A DNA stretch of 34,961 bases from CAZCAC01 sp964496575. GTDB taxonomy: Bacteria; Planctomycetota; UBA1135; GCA-002686595. A model generated the notes under the pieces. That model made no database searches. It was not told where the DNA came from and saw nothing but the letters and a program-made list of their open reading frames with translations. The translations under genes and the position numbers were made by a program. The stretch lies in NCBI GenBank assembly GCA_964496575.1, contig CAZCAC010000089.1, forward strand, positions 1 to 34,961. Direction: 5' to 3'. Shown here in pieces: positions 7,400-16,030 of the stretch (position 1 is the first letter of the stretch; each line of letters opens with the position of its first letter).

Positions 7400-9940
7400 A
7401 TGAACATGTGTCTTGTGCTGCGCCGTGCCCGTTCGGTCCGCCAGATCGCCCTCGTGGCCGCCGTTTCTGCCGTATTCCTGACAACCGCGCCGGCGCAGGA
7501 GATCGCCGCGCTGGTGAGGGAGTTCCCGATTCCCGAGCGCGGTTTCATCAGCACCACGCCGGCGACGACCTGGGAGGAGGGGCTGATCAGCGGCAATGGC
7601 ACGATCGGGGCCAACGTCTTCGGTCGCCCGCAGGACGAGACGATCGTCTTCACGCACGAGCGGCTGTTCCTGCCGCAGGGCCCGCCGCACCAGCCGCCGG
7701 ACAAGGGAAACCGGCTCTTCGAGATCCGCCAGCTGATTGATCGCGGGCTGTACCGGCAGGCAACGCAGCTCGCCTTCGACTTCTCCGAGCAGAGCTCGTT
7801 CATGTACCCCGATCCGTTCGTGCCGGCCTTCGACCTGCGGATCCGGACGCCGGAGGCGGGGGAGGTCCGCGATTACTTCCGGGCCGTCGACTTCACGACC
7901 GGCGAGGCGATCGTGCGCTGGGACGACGACCGGGGCTACCACGTCCGGAGTCTCTTCGTCTCCCGCGAGCACGGGGTGACCGTTCTGGACCTCCGCGGGA
8001 AGGCGGTCGACTGCCGGCTCGCCCTGGAGCCGCGCCGGCCCGAAGAGAAGCTCGACCAGCGGACCCGAGAGCGCTCGAAGCACATCTTCGAGGACTTCGT
8101 GACCGACATCGAGATCGAGGCGACGCCGGAGGGCCTCACCTGGCGCAACCGCTTCACCAGCGCCTACCCCGGCAGCATCCAAGGCCTGGACGGGGTCGTG
8201 CGGGTCTTCCCCGAGGGTGGGAAGGTCCGCGCCGACGGGAGCGAGCTGGTCGTCGAAGGGGCCGCGCGCGTACTCGTGCTCCTGGACATCGAGGTGGCCT
8301 GGGACCTCGAGCAGTGGCCGCGCGAGGCGATGATCGAACAGCTCGACTCGCTGCCCCGCGACTACGAGGTGCTACGGAAGGACCACGGCGAGCTCCACGG
8401 CGAGCTCTTCAACCGCATGAGGCTCGACCTCGGTGGGGGCGGATCCCACGACATCAACGTCGAGTCGCTTCTCGACGTCGGTGCGGAGAACCGGCCGGCT
8501 CCCGAAGCGCCGACCGTGAAGAGCAGCGCCTGGCAGCGCTACCTCGCCCTGATCGAGAAGGAGTTCGACGCCGCCCGCTACAACATCATCTCCTGCACCG
8601 GCGAGCTGCCGCCGACGCTGCAAGGCGTGTGGGGCGGCACCTACAGCCCCGGCTGGGCGAGCGACTTCACTCACAACGGCAACGTGCCCTCGGCGCTCGC
8701 CGCGATGCTGATGGGGAACACGCCGGAGCTGATGCTCGCCTACACGAGCTACATCGAGTCGATCGTGCCGTGGCTGGAGATCAACGCGGAGCACATGTTC
8801 GGGTGCCGCGGGGTCGTGCTGCCCTCGCGGTCGACCACCAACGGCTTCAACAACGCCCTGGCGCCGACCTTCGCCGGCGGCTTCTGGGTGGGGGGCGCGG
8901 CGTGGGCGGCGCACTTCTTCTACGACTACTACCTGTACACGGGCGATCGCGAGTTCCTCGCCAGGCACGCGCTGCCCTTCATGGAGAAGGCCGCGCTCTT
9001 CTTCGAGGACTATCTCTACGAGGGGCCGGACGGCAAGCTCGTCTTCTCCCCGACGCAGTCGCCCGAGAACACGCCGGGCAACACCCGGTCGCAGGGCACC
9101 TTCAACGCGACGATGGACGTCTCCGCGGCGCGGGAGCTCCTGACCAACACGATCGCCGCCTCGCGGGAGCTCGGGGTGAACGCGGAGAAGATCCCCGTGT
9201 GGGAGTCGCTGATCGCCCGGCTGCCCGACTACGTGATCAGCGAGGACGGGGTGCTCCAGGAGTGGTGTACGCCGAAGCTGGCGGACAACCTCGGCCACCG
9301 GCACTCCTCCCAGCTCTACCCGCTCTTCGACGGCGATCCCGAGCGGATCCGGGAGGATCCCGAGCTGGCCGCCGCCTTCCGCAAGATCATCGAGATCAAG
9401 CTCGACCGGCACTGGAAGAAGAGCTCGGGGTTCATGTCCTTCGGGCTGGTCCAGCTCGGCCTGGCGGCGGCGAGCCTCGGCGAGGGCGAGCTCGCCTACC
9501 GCTGCCTCGAGCACCTCGTCGAGCGCTACTGGCTGAACAACCTCGCCTCGATGCACAACCACAAGTCGCTGTTCAACATGGACATCAGCGGCGGGATGCC
9601 GGCGGTGATCATCAAGATGCTGGTGCAGTCGGAGCCGGGGCGGATCGAGCTGTTGCCGGCGCTGCCGGAGGCGTGGCCGACGGGGGTGATCGAGGGAGTG
9701 CTGTGTCGCGGCCAGGTTGAGATCGAGAGGCTGGAGTGGAAGAAGGGGTGGCTGCGGGTGATCCTGCGGTCGGAGGTCGAGCAGGAGATCACCGTCTACC
9801 TCCCCGGGGAGATCGAGAGCGTCGGCTTCATCGTTTTGGAACCCCACACCATCACTCACCGGCACCACGGGAACATCCTCCGGGCGACGTTTCCGGCCGG
9901 GAAGCGGTTATGCCTCGAGATCCCCTTCACCGAGGAGTAG
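7400..9940 (+). CDS. Secreted glycoside hydrolase, GH95-like (alpha-L-fucosidase/galactosidase type)
   Basis: An 846-residue exported enzyme. Residues 1-33 form a signal peptide ending APAQ. The N-terminal beta domain carries the family motif ISGNGTIGANVFGRPQDE, comparable with GNGxLGAMVFG in GH95. The (alpha/alpha)6 domain follows: NGN at 426-428 matches the Asn pair that activates water, SPEN places the likely general acid at Glu556, and FNMDISGG places Asp728 where GH95 has FQIDGNFG. The C-terminal stretch PGRIELLPALPEAWPTGVIEGVLCRG is the usual family ending. AGGAA lies five bases before the ATG at 7400. Likely releases terminal L-fucose or a similar residue from extracellular glycans. 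Motif wording departs from classical fucosidases, so substrate is open. Confidence 0.85.
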   Translation: MNMCLVLRRARSVRQIALVAAVSAVFLTTAPAQEIAALVREFPIPERGFISTTPATTWEEGLISGNGTIGANVFGRPQDETIVFTHERLFLPQGPPHQPPDKGNRLFEIRQLIDRGLYRQATQLAFDFSEQSSFMYPDPFVPAFDLRIRTPEAGEVRDYFRAVDFTTGEAIVRWDDDRGYHVRSLFVSREHGVTVLDLRGKAVDCRLALEPRRPEEKLDQRTRERSKHIFEDFVTDIEIEATPEGLTWRNRFTSAYPGSIQGLDGVVRVFPEGGKVRADGSELVVEGAARVLVLLDIEVAWDLEQWPREAMIEQLDSLPRDYEVLRKDHGELHGELFNRMRLDLGGGGSHDINVESLLDVGAENRPAPEAPTVKSSAWQRYLALIEKEFDAARYNIISCTGELPPTLQGVWGGTYSPGWASDFTHNGNVPSALAAMLMGNTPELMLAYTSYIESIVPWLEINAEHMFGCRGVVLPSRSTTNGFNNALAPTFAGGFWVGGAAWAAHFFYDYYLYTGDREFLARHALPFMEKAALFFEDYLYEGPDGKLVFSPTQSPENTPGNTRSQGTFNATMDVSAARELLTNTIAASRELGVNAEKIPVWESLIARLPDYVISEDGVLQEWCTPKLADNLGHRHSSQLYPLFDGDPERIREDPELAAAFRKIIEIKLDRHWKKSSGFMSFGLVQLGLAAASLGEGELAYRCLEHLVERYWLNNLASMHNHKSLFNMDISGGMPAVIIKMLVQSEPGRIELLPALPEAWPTGVIEGVLCRGQVEIERLEWKKGWLRVILRSEVEQEITVYLPGEIESVGFIVLEPHTITHRHHGNILRATFPAGKRLCLEIPFTEE

Positions 9941-9958
9941 GCGCGTTGCCCTCGCGTA

Positions 9959-10050
9959 CCGTACGGTGTCAGACACTATCCTCCCGATTCCCTCCGGCAG
10001 CTCTTGCGTCGCCGAAGGAGATCGGGAAGAAAGTGTCTGACGCCGTATGG
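9959..10050. repeat. REPIN-like imperfect palindrome (GTGTCAGACAC core)
   Basis: The left arm begins CCGTACGGTGTCAGACACT at 9959. The right arm, read on the minus strand from 10050, begins CCATACGGCGTCAGACACT. The two arms pair over about 40 positions with a handful of mismatches, around a short centre near 9999-10010. The core GTGTCAGACAC (9966-9976) is itself palindromic. The arrangement of two inverted copies of one unit matches non-autonomous elements mobilised by REP-associated (Y1) transposases; no such transposase is in the window. It starts 18 bp after the GH95 stop and overlaps the first possible start codon of the next gene. Confidence 0.7.
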
Positions 10051-12098
10051 CCCCTCCGATGAAGACCCCCGAGAATGAGTACGGCGTCCCGCGCTGGGCG
10101 CTGGCCCTGATCCTCATCGCCCTGGCGGTGACCGCCTACCTGCCCTCGCTCCCGGGCGAGTTCATCTGGGACGACGACGCGCACGTCATCGACAACGCCG
10201 TGCTGCGCGACAGCTCCGGGCTGGCCGACATCTGGACGATCGAGACGGAGCCGAAGCTGCGCCCCAACACGCCGCAGTACTACCCCGTCGCCTTCACCGC
10301 GCTGTGGGGGATGTTCCAGTTTTTCGAGCTGGATCCTGGCGGCTACCACCGGGTCAACCTGATCGTCCACATCGTCAACGCGCTCCTGGTCTGGCTGGTC
10401 TTCGCCCGCCTGCGGGTTCACTGGGCGTGGCTGATCGGGGCGCTCTTCGCGGTCACGCCGATGCACGTCGAGACGGCGGCGTGGGCGATGGAGATCAAGA
10501 ACCTCCTGTCGGCGTTCTTCTACCTGCTGGCGGCGTACGTCTACCTGCGCTTCGACGAGCGCTGGAGCTCGGAGGAGTCGCGCGACGCGGGGGGCCTCCC
10601 CGTGGGGCTCTACGCGCTGGCCCTCCTGCTCTTCGTGCTCGCGCTGCTCTCCAAGACGATCGCCTGCACGCTGCCCGCGGCGCTGATCCTGGCGATGCTC
10701 TTCAAGCGCGACAGGATCGATCTCCGCCGGCTCGCGCCGCTGCTGCCGCTCTTCGTCGTCGGGATCGGCCTCGCGCTCCTCACCTCGCACTTCGAGCACC
10801 ACGGCAACGTCAACGCGACCGGCCCCGAGTTCGAGTACAGCTACCCCGACCGCCTCCTGATCTCGACGAGGGTCCTGCTCTTCTACCCGTGGAAGCTCCT
10901 CGTTCCCTGGCCGATGCTCTTCTGCTATCCGCGCTGGGACATCCGGCCCGGGGAGCTGTTGCAGTGGTGGTCGGTACTGGCGGTGCTCGGGGTGGCGGTC
11001 GGCGCGATCCTCTTCTACCGCAAGGGAAACCGCGGCCTGGCCCTGTCGATCGCCTACTTCGCCGGCACGCTCTTCCCGGCACTGGGGCTGATCATCTACT
11101 ACCCGATGCTCTTCTCCTTCGTGGCGGACCACTTCTGCTACCTGCCGAGCCTCGGGATCCTCGCCCTCTTCGCGGCGGTCGTCGGCTACCTGATCAGGTC
11201 CACGCGAATGCGCTGGATCGTCGCGGGGGCGATGCTCGCGGTGAGCACGGCGCTGACCGCGGTCCAGTCGTACAACTTCCGCAGCGCCGAGGCGCTCTAC
11301 CGCCACACCCTCGCTCACAACGAGGGCGCCTGGCTGGTGCAGCACCAGCTCGCGGCGACCCTGATGCGGCGCGCCCTGCAGGGCGGCGCGGCGTTCGACT
11401 CCGAGGAGGTGCAGGCGGACCTGCGCGAGGCGCGCGAGCTGCTCGAGCGGTCAGTGGAGCTGCACGACACGCACTTCATGGTGCACGTCAACCTCGCCTC
11501 GGTGCTCTTCCTGCTCGGCGATCCGCGCGCCGCCCTGCCGCACGCCCTGCGCGCCAACGAGCTGGAGGACGGCTACCCGGCTTCCGTGGCGATGGTCGGT
11601 CCGATCTACCAGGCGCTGGGCGATGATGAGAGGGCCCGGGAGTGGGCCGAGCGCGCGGTGAAGCTCGACGCCAACGACCTGCGCTCGAACCTGCTGCTGG
11701 CCAAGCTCCTGATCGGTGAGGGCAAGACGGCGGAGGCGATCGCCCGGCTGCTCGCGGCGTTCGACGGCGCCGCCGATCCCGCCTCCCGTCGCGGCGTCTT
11801 GAACGAGCTCGGCAAGGTGCTGGGACCGCTGCCCGCGGATCGGTCGATCGCGGTCGTCGACGACCTGGTCCGCGCCGCCGGCGGGGATCCCGACCTGCTC
11901 AGCCTGAAGGCCTACCTCCTCCGGCGTCACGGCCGCTACCCGGAGGCGATCGCCCTGACCGAGGAGCTGATCTCGCTGGCCCGGAAGCTGGGCAACGACT
12001 CGATGGTCGCGTCTCTCACCCGGCAGCTCGAGCAGCTGCGCCAGGCGCAGCGGGCGGCGGAGTCCGGCACCGGCCCGCCGGGAGGATCGCCTCGGTGA
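10047..12098 (+). CDS. TMTC-like multispanning membrane protein with TPR domain
   Basis: A 683-residue integral membrane protein. After a short cytoplasmic N-terminus comes a first helix (WALALILIALAVTAYLPSLP) and then the acidic loop FIWDDDAHVIDNAVL, the signature of TMTC/PMT-like glycosyltransferase proteins. PQYYPVAFTALW, YHRVNLIVHIVNALLVWLVF and PMHVETAAWAMEIKNLLSAFFY follow the same family pattern. About ten hydrophobic segments extend to residue ~410, then four or more TPR units to the end. In animals TMTC proteins transfer mannose from a lipid carrier; bacterial members are uncharacterised, and transferase activity is inferred. The first ATG (10047) lies inside the upstream palindrome; the ATG at 10059 is an equally likely start, and neither has a clear ribosome binding site. 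Confidence 0.82.
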   Translation: MAPPMKTPENEYGVPRWALALILIALAVTAYLPSLPGEFIWDDDAHVIDNAVLRDSSGLADIWTIETEPKLRPNTPQYYPVAFTALWGMFQFFELDPGGYHRVNLIVHIVNALLVWLVFARLRVHWAWLIGALFAVTPMHVETAAWAMEIKNLLSAFFYLLAAYVYLRFDERWSSEESRDAGGLPVGLYALALLLFVLALLSKTIACTLPAALILAMLFKRDRIDLRRLAPLLPLFVVGIGLALLTSHFEHHGNVNATGPEFEYSYPDRLLISTRVLLFYPWKLLVPWPMLFCYPRWDIRPGELLQWWSVLAVLGVAVGAILFYRKGNRGLALSIAYFAGTLFPALGLIIYYPMLFSFVADHFCYLPSLGILALFAAVVGYLIRSTRMRWIVAGAMLAVSTALTAVQSYNFRSAEALYRHTLAHNEGAWLVQHQLAATLMRRALQGGAAFDSEEVQADLREARELLERSVELHDTHFMVHVNLASVLFLLGDPRAALPHALRANELEDGYPASVAMVGPIYQALGDDERAREWAERAVKLDANDLRSNLLLAKLLIGEGKTAEAIARLLAAFDGAADPASRRGVLNELGKVLGPLPADRSIAVVDDLVRAAGGDPDLLSLKAYLLRRHGRYPEAIALTEELISLARKLGNDSMVASLTRQLEQLRQAQRAAESGTGPPGGSPR

Positions 12099-12138
12099 CG
12101 CGGAGTCCGATCCGGATCGTCTCCGGCGGCGACTCGCG

Positions 12139-12144
12139 TACACT
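12139..12144 (+). promoter_or_regulatory. Possible -10 for the sigma-fusion gene
   Basis: TACACT lies in the 142-bp gap after the TPR gene and about 97 nt before the ATG at 12241. It fits the TAnnnT pattern seen upstream of other genes here. No -35 match is present, so the call is weak. Confidence 0.22.
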
Positions 12145-12240
12145 GGCCCTCCTTCCCCCGGAATCCTCCATTTCCTCCAACCCTCCCGGGCCTGCGGCGG
12201 CACCCCTGGGCAGAGGCACCGAGAGGCCTCCCCGGACCCG

Positions 12241-15045
12241 ATGGGAAGCGACGTGAACACCTGGACCGAAAGAGCGCTGCTCGATCACGGCCACTTCGTC
12301 CGGCGCCTGGCGCGGACGCTGGTCGCCGACGAGAACGAGGCGGACGAGCTGGCGCAGGAGACCTGGCTGGTCGCGCTGCGGCAGGCTCCAGGCGCGATCG
12401 AGCGGCCGCGGTCGTGGCTGGCGGGCGTGCTGCGCTCGCTGGCGTTCACCCGGCGGCGCGCCGAGTCGCGGATACGGATCCGCGAGGCCGGTGCTGAGCC
12501 GCGCGAGGAGGTTCGCCCGGCGGACCGCGAGGCCGAGGAGCTCGAGTCGCAGCAGTGCGTGGTGGCCGCCGTGCTATCCCTCGACCCCGTGCTCCGCGAC
12601 GTGATCCTCTTGCGCTACTACCGCGGGCTTCCGTTGGCGGAGATCGCGCTGCGAAGCGGGGCTCCGCTGGAAACCGTGCGCACGCGGCTGAAGCGCGCGC
12701 ACCGGCTGCTGCGGGAGAAGCTCGACCGCGACTACGGGGACCGCGCGACCTGGTGTCTCGCCCTCGCCGCGTTGAGTCCGCTGCCGGGGCCCGCCGCCGT
12801 TTCCCCGGGGGCCACTTCGTTGACCGAGCTTGGAGGAGTGATCATGAGCTGGAAGTACGTCGCGGTCGCCGCCGCCGCTCTGCTGGTGCTGCTGGGCATC
12901 TTCTGGGGGCTGCGCGCGGAGGAGCCGCCGAAGGGGCCGGCGAGCGAGCCGCCGGCGGCCGAGGCGATGGTGGAACTCGCTGACGCGGAGGCGCCGACGC
13001 CGGGCGAAACCGTCGCGGTGGCCGAGATACCGGAGAGCCCGGGACGAGAGGAAGTGGCCGTAGCTCCAGCGCCGGACGGTTCCGATCCCGATCCAGAACC
13101 CGGGATCTGGCTGGTGGGCCGATTGGGCGGCGGTGAGGTGGAGACGGCAGACCCGCTCAGGTTGGTCGTCGACAGCGCTCGGAGACACCCGTGGGTCGGT
13201 GACGACGAGGTCGAGGAGAACAACCTCCAGCTCGCGCTCGAGCCGCCGCTCCAGGCCGAACTCGCGCTGGGCCGCCCTTTCGAGGTCGACCTGACCGAGC
13301 TCTTCGAGCGCGGTGAGGTCACCGCCGAGGTCGAGCACCTCGGCGACAAGGACTTCGAGGCGATCTACGACCCCGAGCAGCCGATCGAGGCCCTCGAGCT
13401 TCTCGGACGGCACGACCGATTCCTGCCGCTGGCGCGGCGTCTCGAGCTCGATCCCCGACTCTTCCAGCGCTACCTCGAGGGGGAGCGCGTGGAGATCGAA
13501 TTGGATCTCTGCCTCGAACCGGTGGGAACGACGATCGAGGGGCGCGTGGTGTTGCCGGAGGGCGTTCGTCGGCGCCCGATCCACGTGGCGCTGTTCGGTT
13601 TCGACAGTGACTTCAGCGCCCGCTTCGGCGGCGCCCCGTTGCCGTCGGCGAGGCAGCACGTCACCTGTGATCGCGAGGGGCAATTCGTGGTCAGCGTGTC
13701 CCGGGCGGGTCGGGTCGTGCTCGTGGCCGGAACGGACGTCCACCGGGCCCCGGTGCTGCGCCCCGCGTCGCAGGTGCTGGAGATCGAGCTCGGACGGAGC
13801 CTGCAGCTCCCGCCCATCGAGCTCTCCGCAGGGGAGAGCATCGCCGGCGAGGTGCTCGAGGTCCCGGGTGCACGGATCAGGTACGGGGTGCGGGCGTCGC
13901 TCGTTGGCGCCGCTGAATTCGAGTACCACCTGAACTACGACGGGCGGACCACCAGCCTGAAGTGGATCGACGAGGCTTTCGAGCTCCAGAGCGTCGTCGA
14001 GCGAACCGTGGGCGGGGGGAGCTTCCTGTTCCAGGGGCTCGCCCAGGCGGAGTACGAGCTCACCAGCACCGAGTACGGCAACCGCTCGTCCGGCGGTGAA
14101 GAGGCGATTCCGGTCGCTCTCTTCGAGGGGGGTGGATTGCAGGGCGACTCGATCGGCGGCTTGAAGGTGAGGGCGCCGGCGATCGGCGTCGCGCTCGATC
14201 CCCGTCCCGACCTCGCCGGATTCCAGGTGCTTGGAGACGGGCAGCCGCTCGGCCGTGCCGTCGGGAACCTGGTGTGGGAGCCGCGCTCGGGGGGGATGGC
14301 GCTCGGCGGCCGGCTCGAGACCGACGAACGGGGCAGGGCCCGGATCGCCATCGGCAAGGGGATGGAGCTCGACTGCTGGGTGGTCTTCTCCGCGCCGGGC
14401 TGGCTGCCTCACGAAGCGCTCAACGCCGCGGAGTTCTTGAACGGCGAGGAGGCCTTCACCCCCGTCGAGCTCCAACCCGGCGGGACGCCGGTGACGCTAC
14501 GATTGCAGGTGAGGCGGCTGGACGACGGCCCGGTGGGTTCGACCAACGTCTCGCTGTGGCCCTGGCCTGAGGGCACGGTACGACCCGACGGGGCAGGGAG
14601 GCAGCGGCAGGCTCAGCTGAGCGGCTTCTCCGACTGGCTGGAGCCGGAGATGGGCGAGTTCCGGATCGAAGGGTTGCAGCCCGGGCGCTACTGGTGCCGG
14701 TTGCTGCCGAGCGGCAGGCGCGGAGTCGGGGCGCCGTGGCGGACGACCCGCTTCGAGCTCCACCTGCCGGCGCGGGCCGAGGTCCACCACGTCCACGAGG
14801 TGGGGCCGGGTGCCCACGTGCGCGTGCTCGGAGCGGGGCTCGAGACCCGCCACCTGAGCCTCCGGACGCCGGAGGGTTGGACGGTCTGGACCAACTTCCG
14901 TGAGTCGGATGGTGGTGCCTTCCAGACCACCGACCCGATCGATCCCGGTGAATACGTGCTGCGAATCGGCCTCCCCGGAAACGCCGTCGAGCTGGAGTTC
15001 ACCGCGGTCGACGGCGAGGTGACGGAGCTGGGTCTGGACGACTGA
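12241..15045 (+). CDS. ECF-type sigma factor fused to a membrane anchor and large exported region
   Basis: A 934-residue protein. Residues 15-50 match sigma region 2 (FVRRLARTLVADENEADELAQETWLVAL). Residues 108-162 match region 4, with a helix-turn-helix in LAEIALRSGAPLETVRTRLKRAHRLLRE. A linker leads to one membrane helix at about 205-224, followed by some 710 exported residues rich in beta strands, with segments such as GEFRIEGLQPGRYWCRL and EGRVVLPEGVRRRPIHVALFGF that resemble carboxypeptidase regulatory-like folds. The frame is open throughout, so the fusion is real in this sequence. Inference: the membrane part keeps the sigma domain at the membrane until an envelope signal releases it. 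ATG 12241 has no strong ribosome binding site; GTG 12253 with GGGAAG four bases upstream is an alternative. No separate anti-sigma gene is adjacent. Confidence 0.85.
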   Translation: MGSDVNTWTERALLDHGHFVRRLARTLVADENEADELAQETWLVALRQAPGAIERPRSWLAGVLRSLAFTRRRAESRIRIREAGAEPREEVRPADREAEELESQQCVVAAVLSLDPVLRDVILLRYYRGLPLAEIALRSGAPLETVRTRLKRAHRLLREKLDRDYGDRATWCLALAALSPLPGPAAVSPGATSLTELGGVIMSWKYVAVAAAALLVLLGIFWGLRAEEPPKGPASEPPAAEAMVELADAEAPTPGETVAVAEIPESPGREEVAVAPAPDGSDPDPEPGIWLVGRLGGGEVETADPLRLVVDSARRHPWVGDDEVEENNLQLALEPPLQAELALGRPFEVDLTELFERGEVTAEVEHLGDKDFEAIYDPEQPIEALELLGRHDRFLPLARRLELDPRLFQRYLEGERVEIELDLCLEPVGTTIEGRVVLPEGVRRRPIHVALFGFDSDFSARFGGAPLPSARQHVTCDREGQFVVSVSRAGRVVLVAGTDVHRAPVLRPASQVLEIELGRSLQLPPIELSAGESIAGEVLEVPGARIRYGVRASLVGAAEFEYHLNYDGRTTSLKWIDEAFELQSVVERTVGGGSFLFQGLAQAEYELTSTEYGNRSSGGEEAIPVALFEGGGLQGDSIGGLKVRAPAIGVALDPRPDLAGFQVLGDGQPLGRAVGNLVWEPRSGGMALGGRLETDERGRARIAIGKGMELDCWVVFSAPGWLPHEALNAAEFLNGEEAFTPVELQPGGTPVTLRLQVRRLDDGPVGSTNVSLWPWPEGTVRPDGAGRQRQAQLSGFSDWLEPEMGEFRIEGLQPGRYWCRLLPSGRRGVGAPWRTTRFELHLPARAEVHHVHEVGPGAHVRVLGAGLETRHLSLRTPEGWTVWTNFRESDGGAFQTTDPIDPGEYVLRIGLPGNAVELEFTAVDGEVTELGLDD
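12832..12846 (+). promoter_or_regulatory. Internal ribosome binding site and in-frame start
   Basis: GGAGGAG (12832-12838), a five-base spacer and ATG (12844) sit in frame inside the sigma-fusion gene. The start would be Met202, just before the membrane helix MSWKYVAVAAAALLVLLGIF. Translation from here would give a 733-residue membrane protein without the sigma domain. It may be functional or a relic of two genes that fused. The same bases encode LGGVIM in the long product. Confidence 0.5.
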
Positions 15046-15069
15046 CGCCGGTGCCTCAGCCCAGCGTCA
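15043..15069. terminator. Weak hairpin at a convergent junction
   Basis: TGACGC (15043-15048) and GCGTCA (15064-15069) can pair across a 15-nt loop. The arms include the stop codon of the sigma-fusion gene and lie beside the stop of the diguanylate cyclase gene, which are only 10 bp apart. It is the weakest of the convergent-gap hairpins in the window. Confidence 0.3.
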
Positions 15070-16030
15070 AGCGATCTCGTCCTCGCCGCTTGCTCTCGTA
15101 CAGCAGCGCGTCTGCGCGCTTCAGCAACGACTCCTCGGACTCACCTTTCCGGGCGAGCGTGGCCCCGATGGAGACGGTGACCTGCAGCCTCTCCTGTCCG
15201 TCGAGCAGATAGGACTGCTCGACCAGGGCGCGGAGACGTTCGCCGAGGTCGGTCAGGACTTCCTCGCTGGCGGCATTGATCACTCCGACGAGCTCGTCAC
15301 CGCCCCAGCGCCCGATCAGGTCGAAGGGCCGGGAGTTCGTCACCAGGGTCTTGGCCACGAACTGCAGCACCCGGTCACCGAGCACATGCCCGTGCGCGTC
15401 GTTGAACCGCTTGAAGTGGTCGATGTCGAAGAAGAGCAGGCCGAAGGAAAGACCGAAGCGGCTCAGCTCCGCGAAGCGGCGCTGGATCTCCCGCTCCAGG
15501 TAGTGTCGGTTCGCCAGGCGCGTCAGACCATCGAGCAGCGCGATCCGCTCCAGCTCCTGGATTCGCTGCGCGGTGGCTCGCTGGCCGGTGAGGTCGGTGA
15601 ACAGCTCGACTGCACCCAGCACCTTCCCGTACCGATCGGTCAGCGGGCTGACCCGGGTCAGGACCGGAATTCGGTGCCCGTCCTTGTGCCGGAGGATCAT
15701 CTCCAGCTCTCGGGGACGGCTTTCCTTCATGGTCGCCTCGAACGGGCACCTACCGTGGCAATGGCAGCGACCCGAGTCGTCGACGTGGGTCAGGAGATTG
15801 TCCGAGCAGCACCGGCCGATCACCTCGTCGGCGCCAAAGCCGGAGATGCGCTCGGCGGCCGGGTTCCAGTACGTGACCTTCCGGTCCCGGTCGACCATGT
15901 ACAGGCCGTCGAAGAGGTCCTCGATGATCCCCGTGAAGGACTCACTGTCCAGGTTTCTCAGCTCGCGTACGACCACGATCCTCCGGTGTTCGAGCGGCAG
16001 GAGGGAATAGCCGGAGGGCCCGCGCCGCAT
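15056..16030 (-). CDS. PAS-GGDEF diguanylate cyclase
   Basis: A 324-residue soluble sensor enzyme that should make cyclic di-GMP from two GTP. A PAS domain occupies about residues 30-150 (LFDGLYMVDRDRKVTYWNPAAE to GAVELFTDLTG). A GGDEF domain covers about 160-322, with LLDGLTRLANRHYLE at its start, metal-binding FDIDHFKRFND, active-site GGDEL at 243-247 (Leu in place of the usual Phe) and the inhibitory RxxD site RPFD at 234-237. The PAS carries five Cys (74, 75, 89, 91, 95; CHCHGRCPF) that could bind a metal or sense redox state. ATG 16030 is preferred because GAGGAGG lies six bases upstream; a longer frame to 16168 has no support. It is convergent with the sigma-fusion gene. Confidence 0.93.
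   Translation of the reverse strand: MRRGPSGYSLLPLEHRRIVVVRELRNLDSESFTGIIEDLFDGLYMVDRDRKVTYWNPAAERISGFGADEVIGRCCSDNLLTHVDDSGRCHCHGRCPFEATMKESRPRELEMILRHKDGHRIPVLTRVSPLTDRYGKVLGAVELFTDLTGQRATAQRIQELERIALLDGLTRLANRHYLEREIQRRFAELSRFGLSFGLLFFDIDHFKRFNDAHGHVLGDRVLQFVAKTLVTNSRPFDLIGRWGGDELVGVINAASEEVLTDLGERLRALVEQSYLLDGQERLQVTVSIGATLARKGESEESLLKRADALLYESKRRGRDRLTLG

Noticed and set aside
7159..7803. N-terminal extension of aceE to 7803
   Set aside because: The extra residues are unlike any AceE, overlap the start of the divergent GH95 gene and its -10 element, and are absent from the normal-length enzyme.
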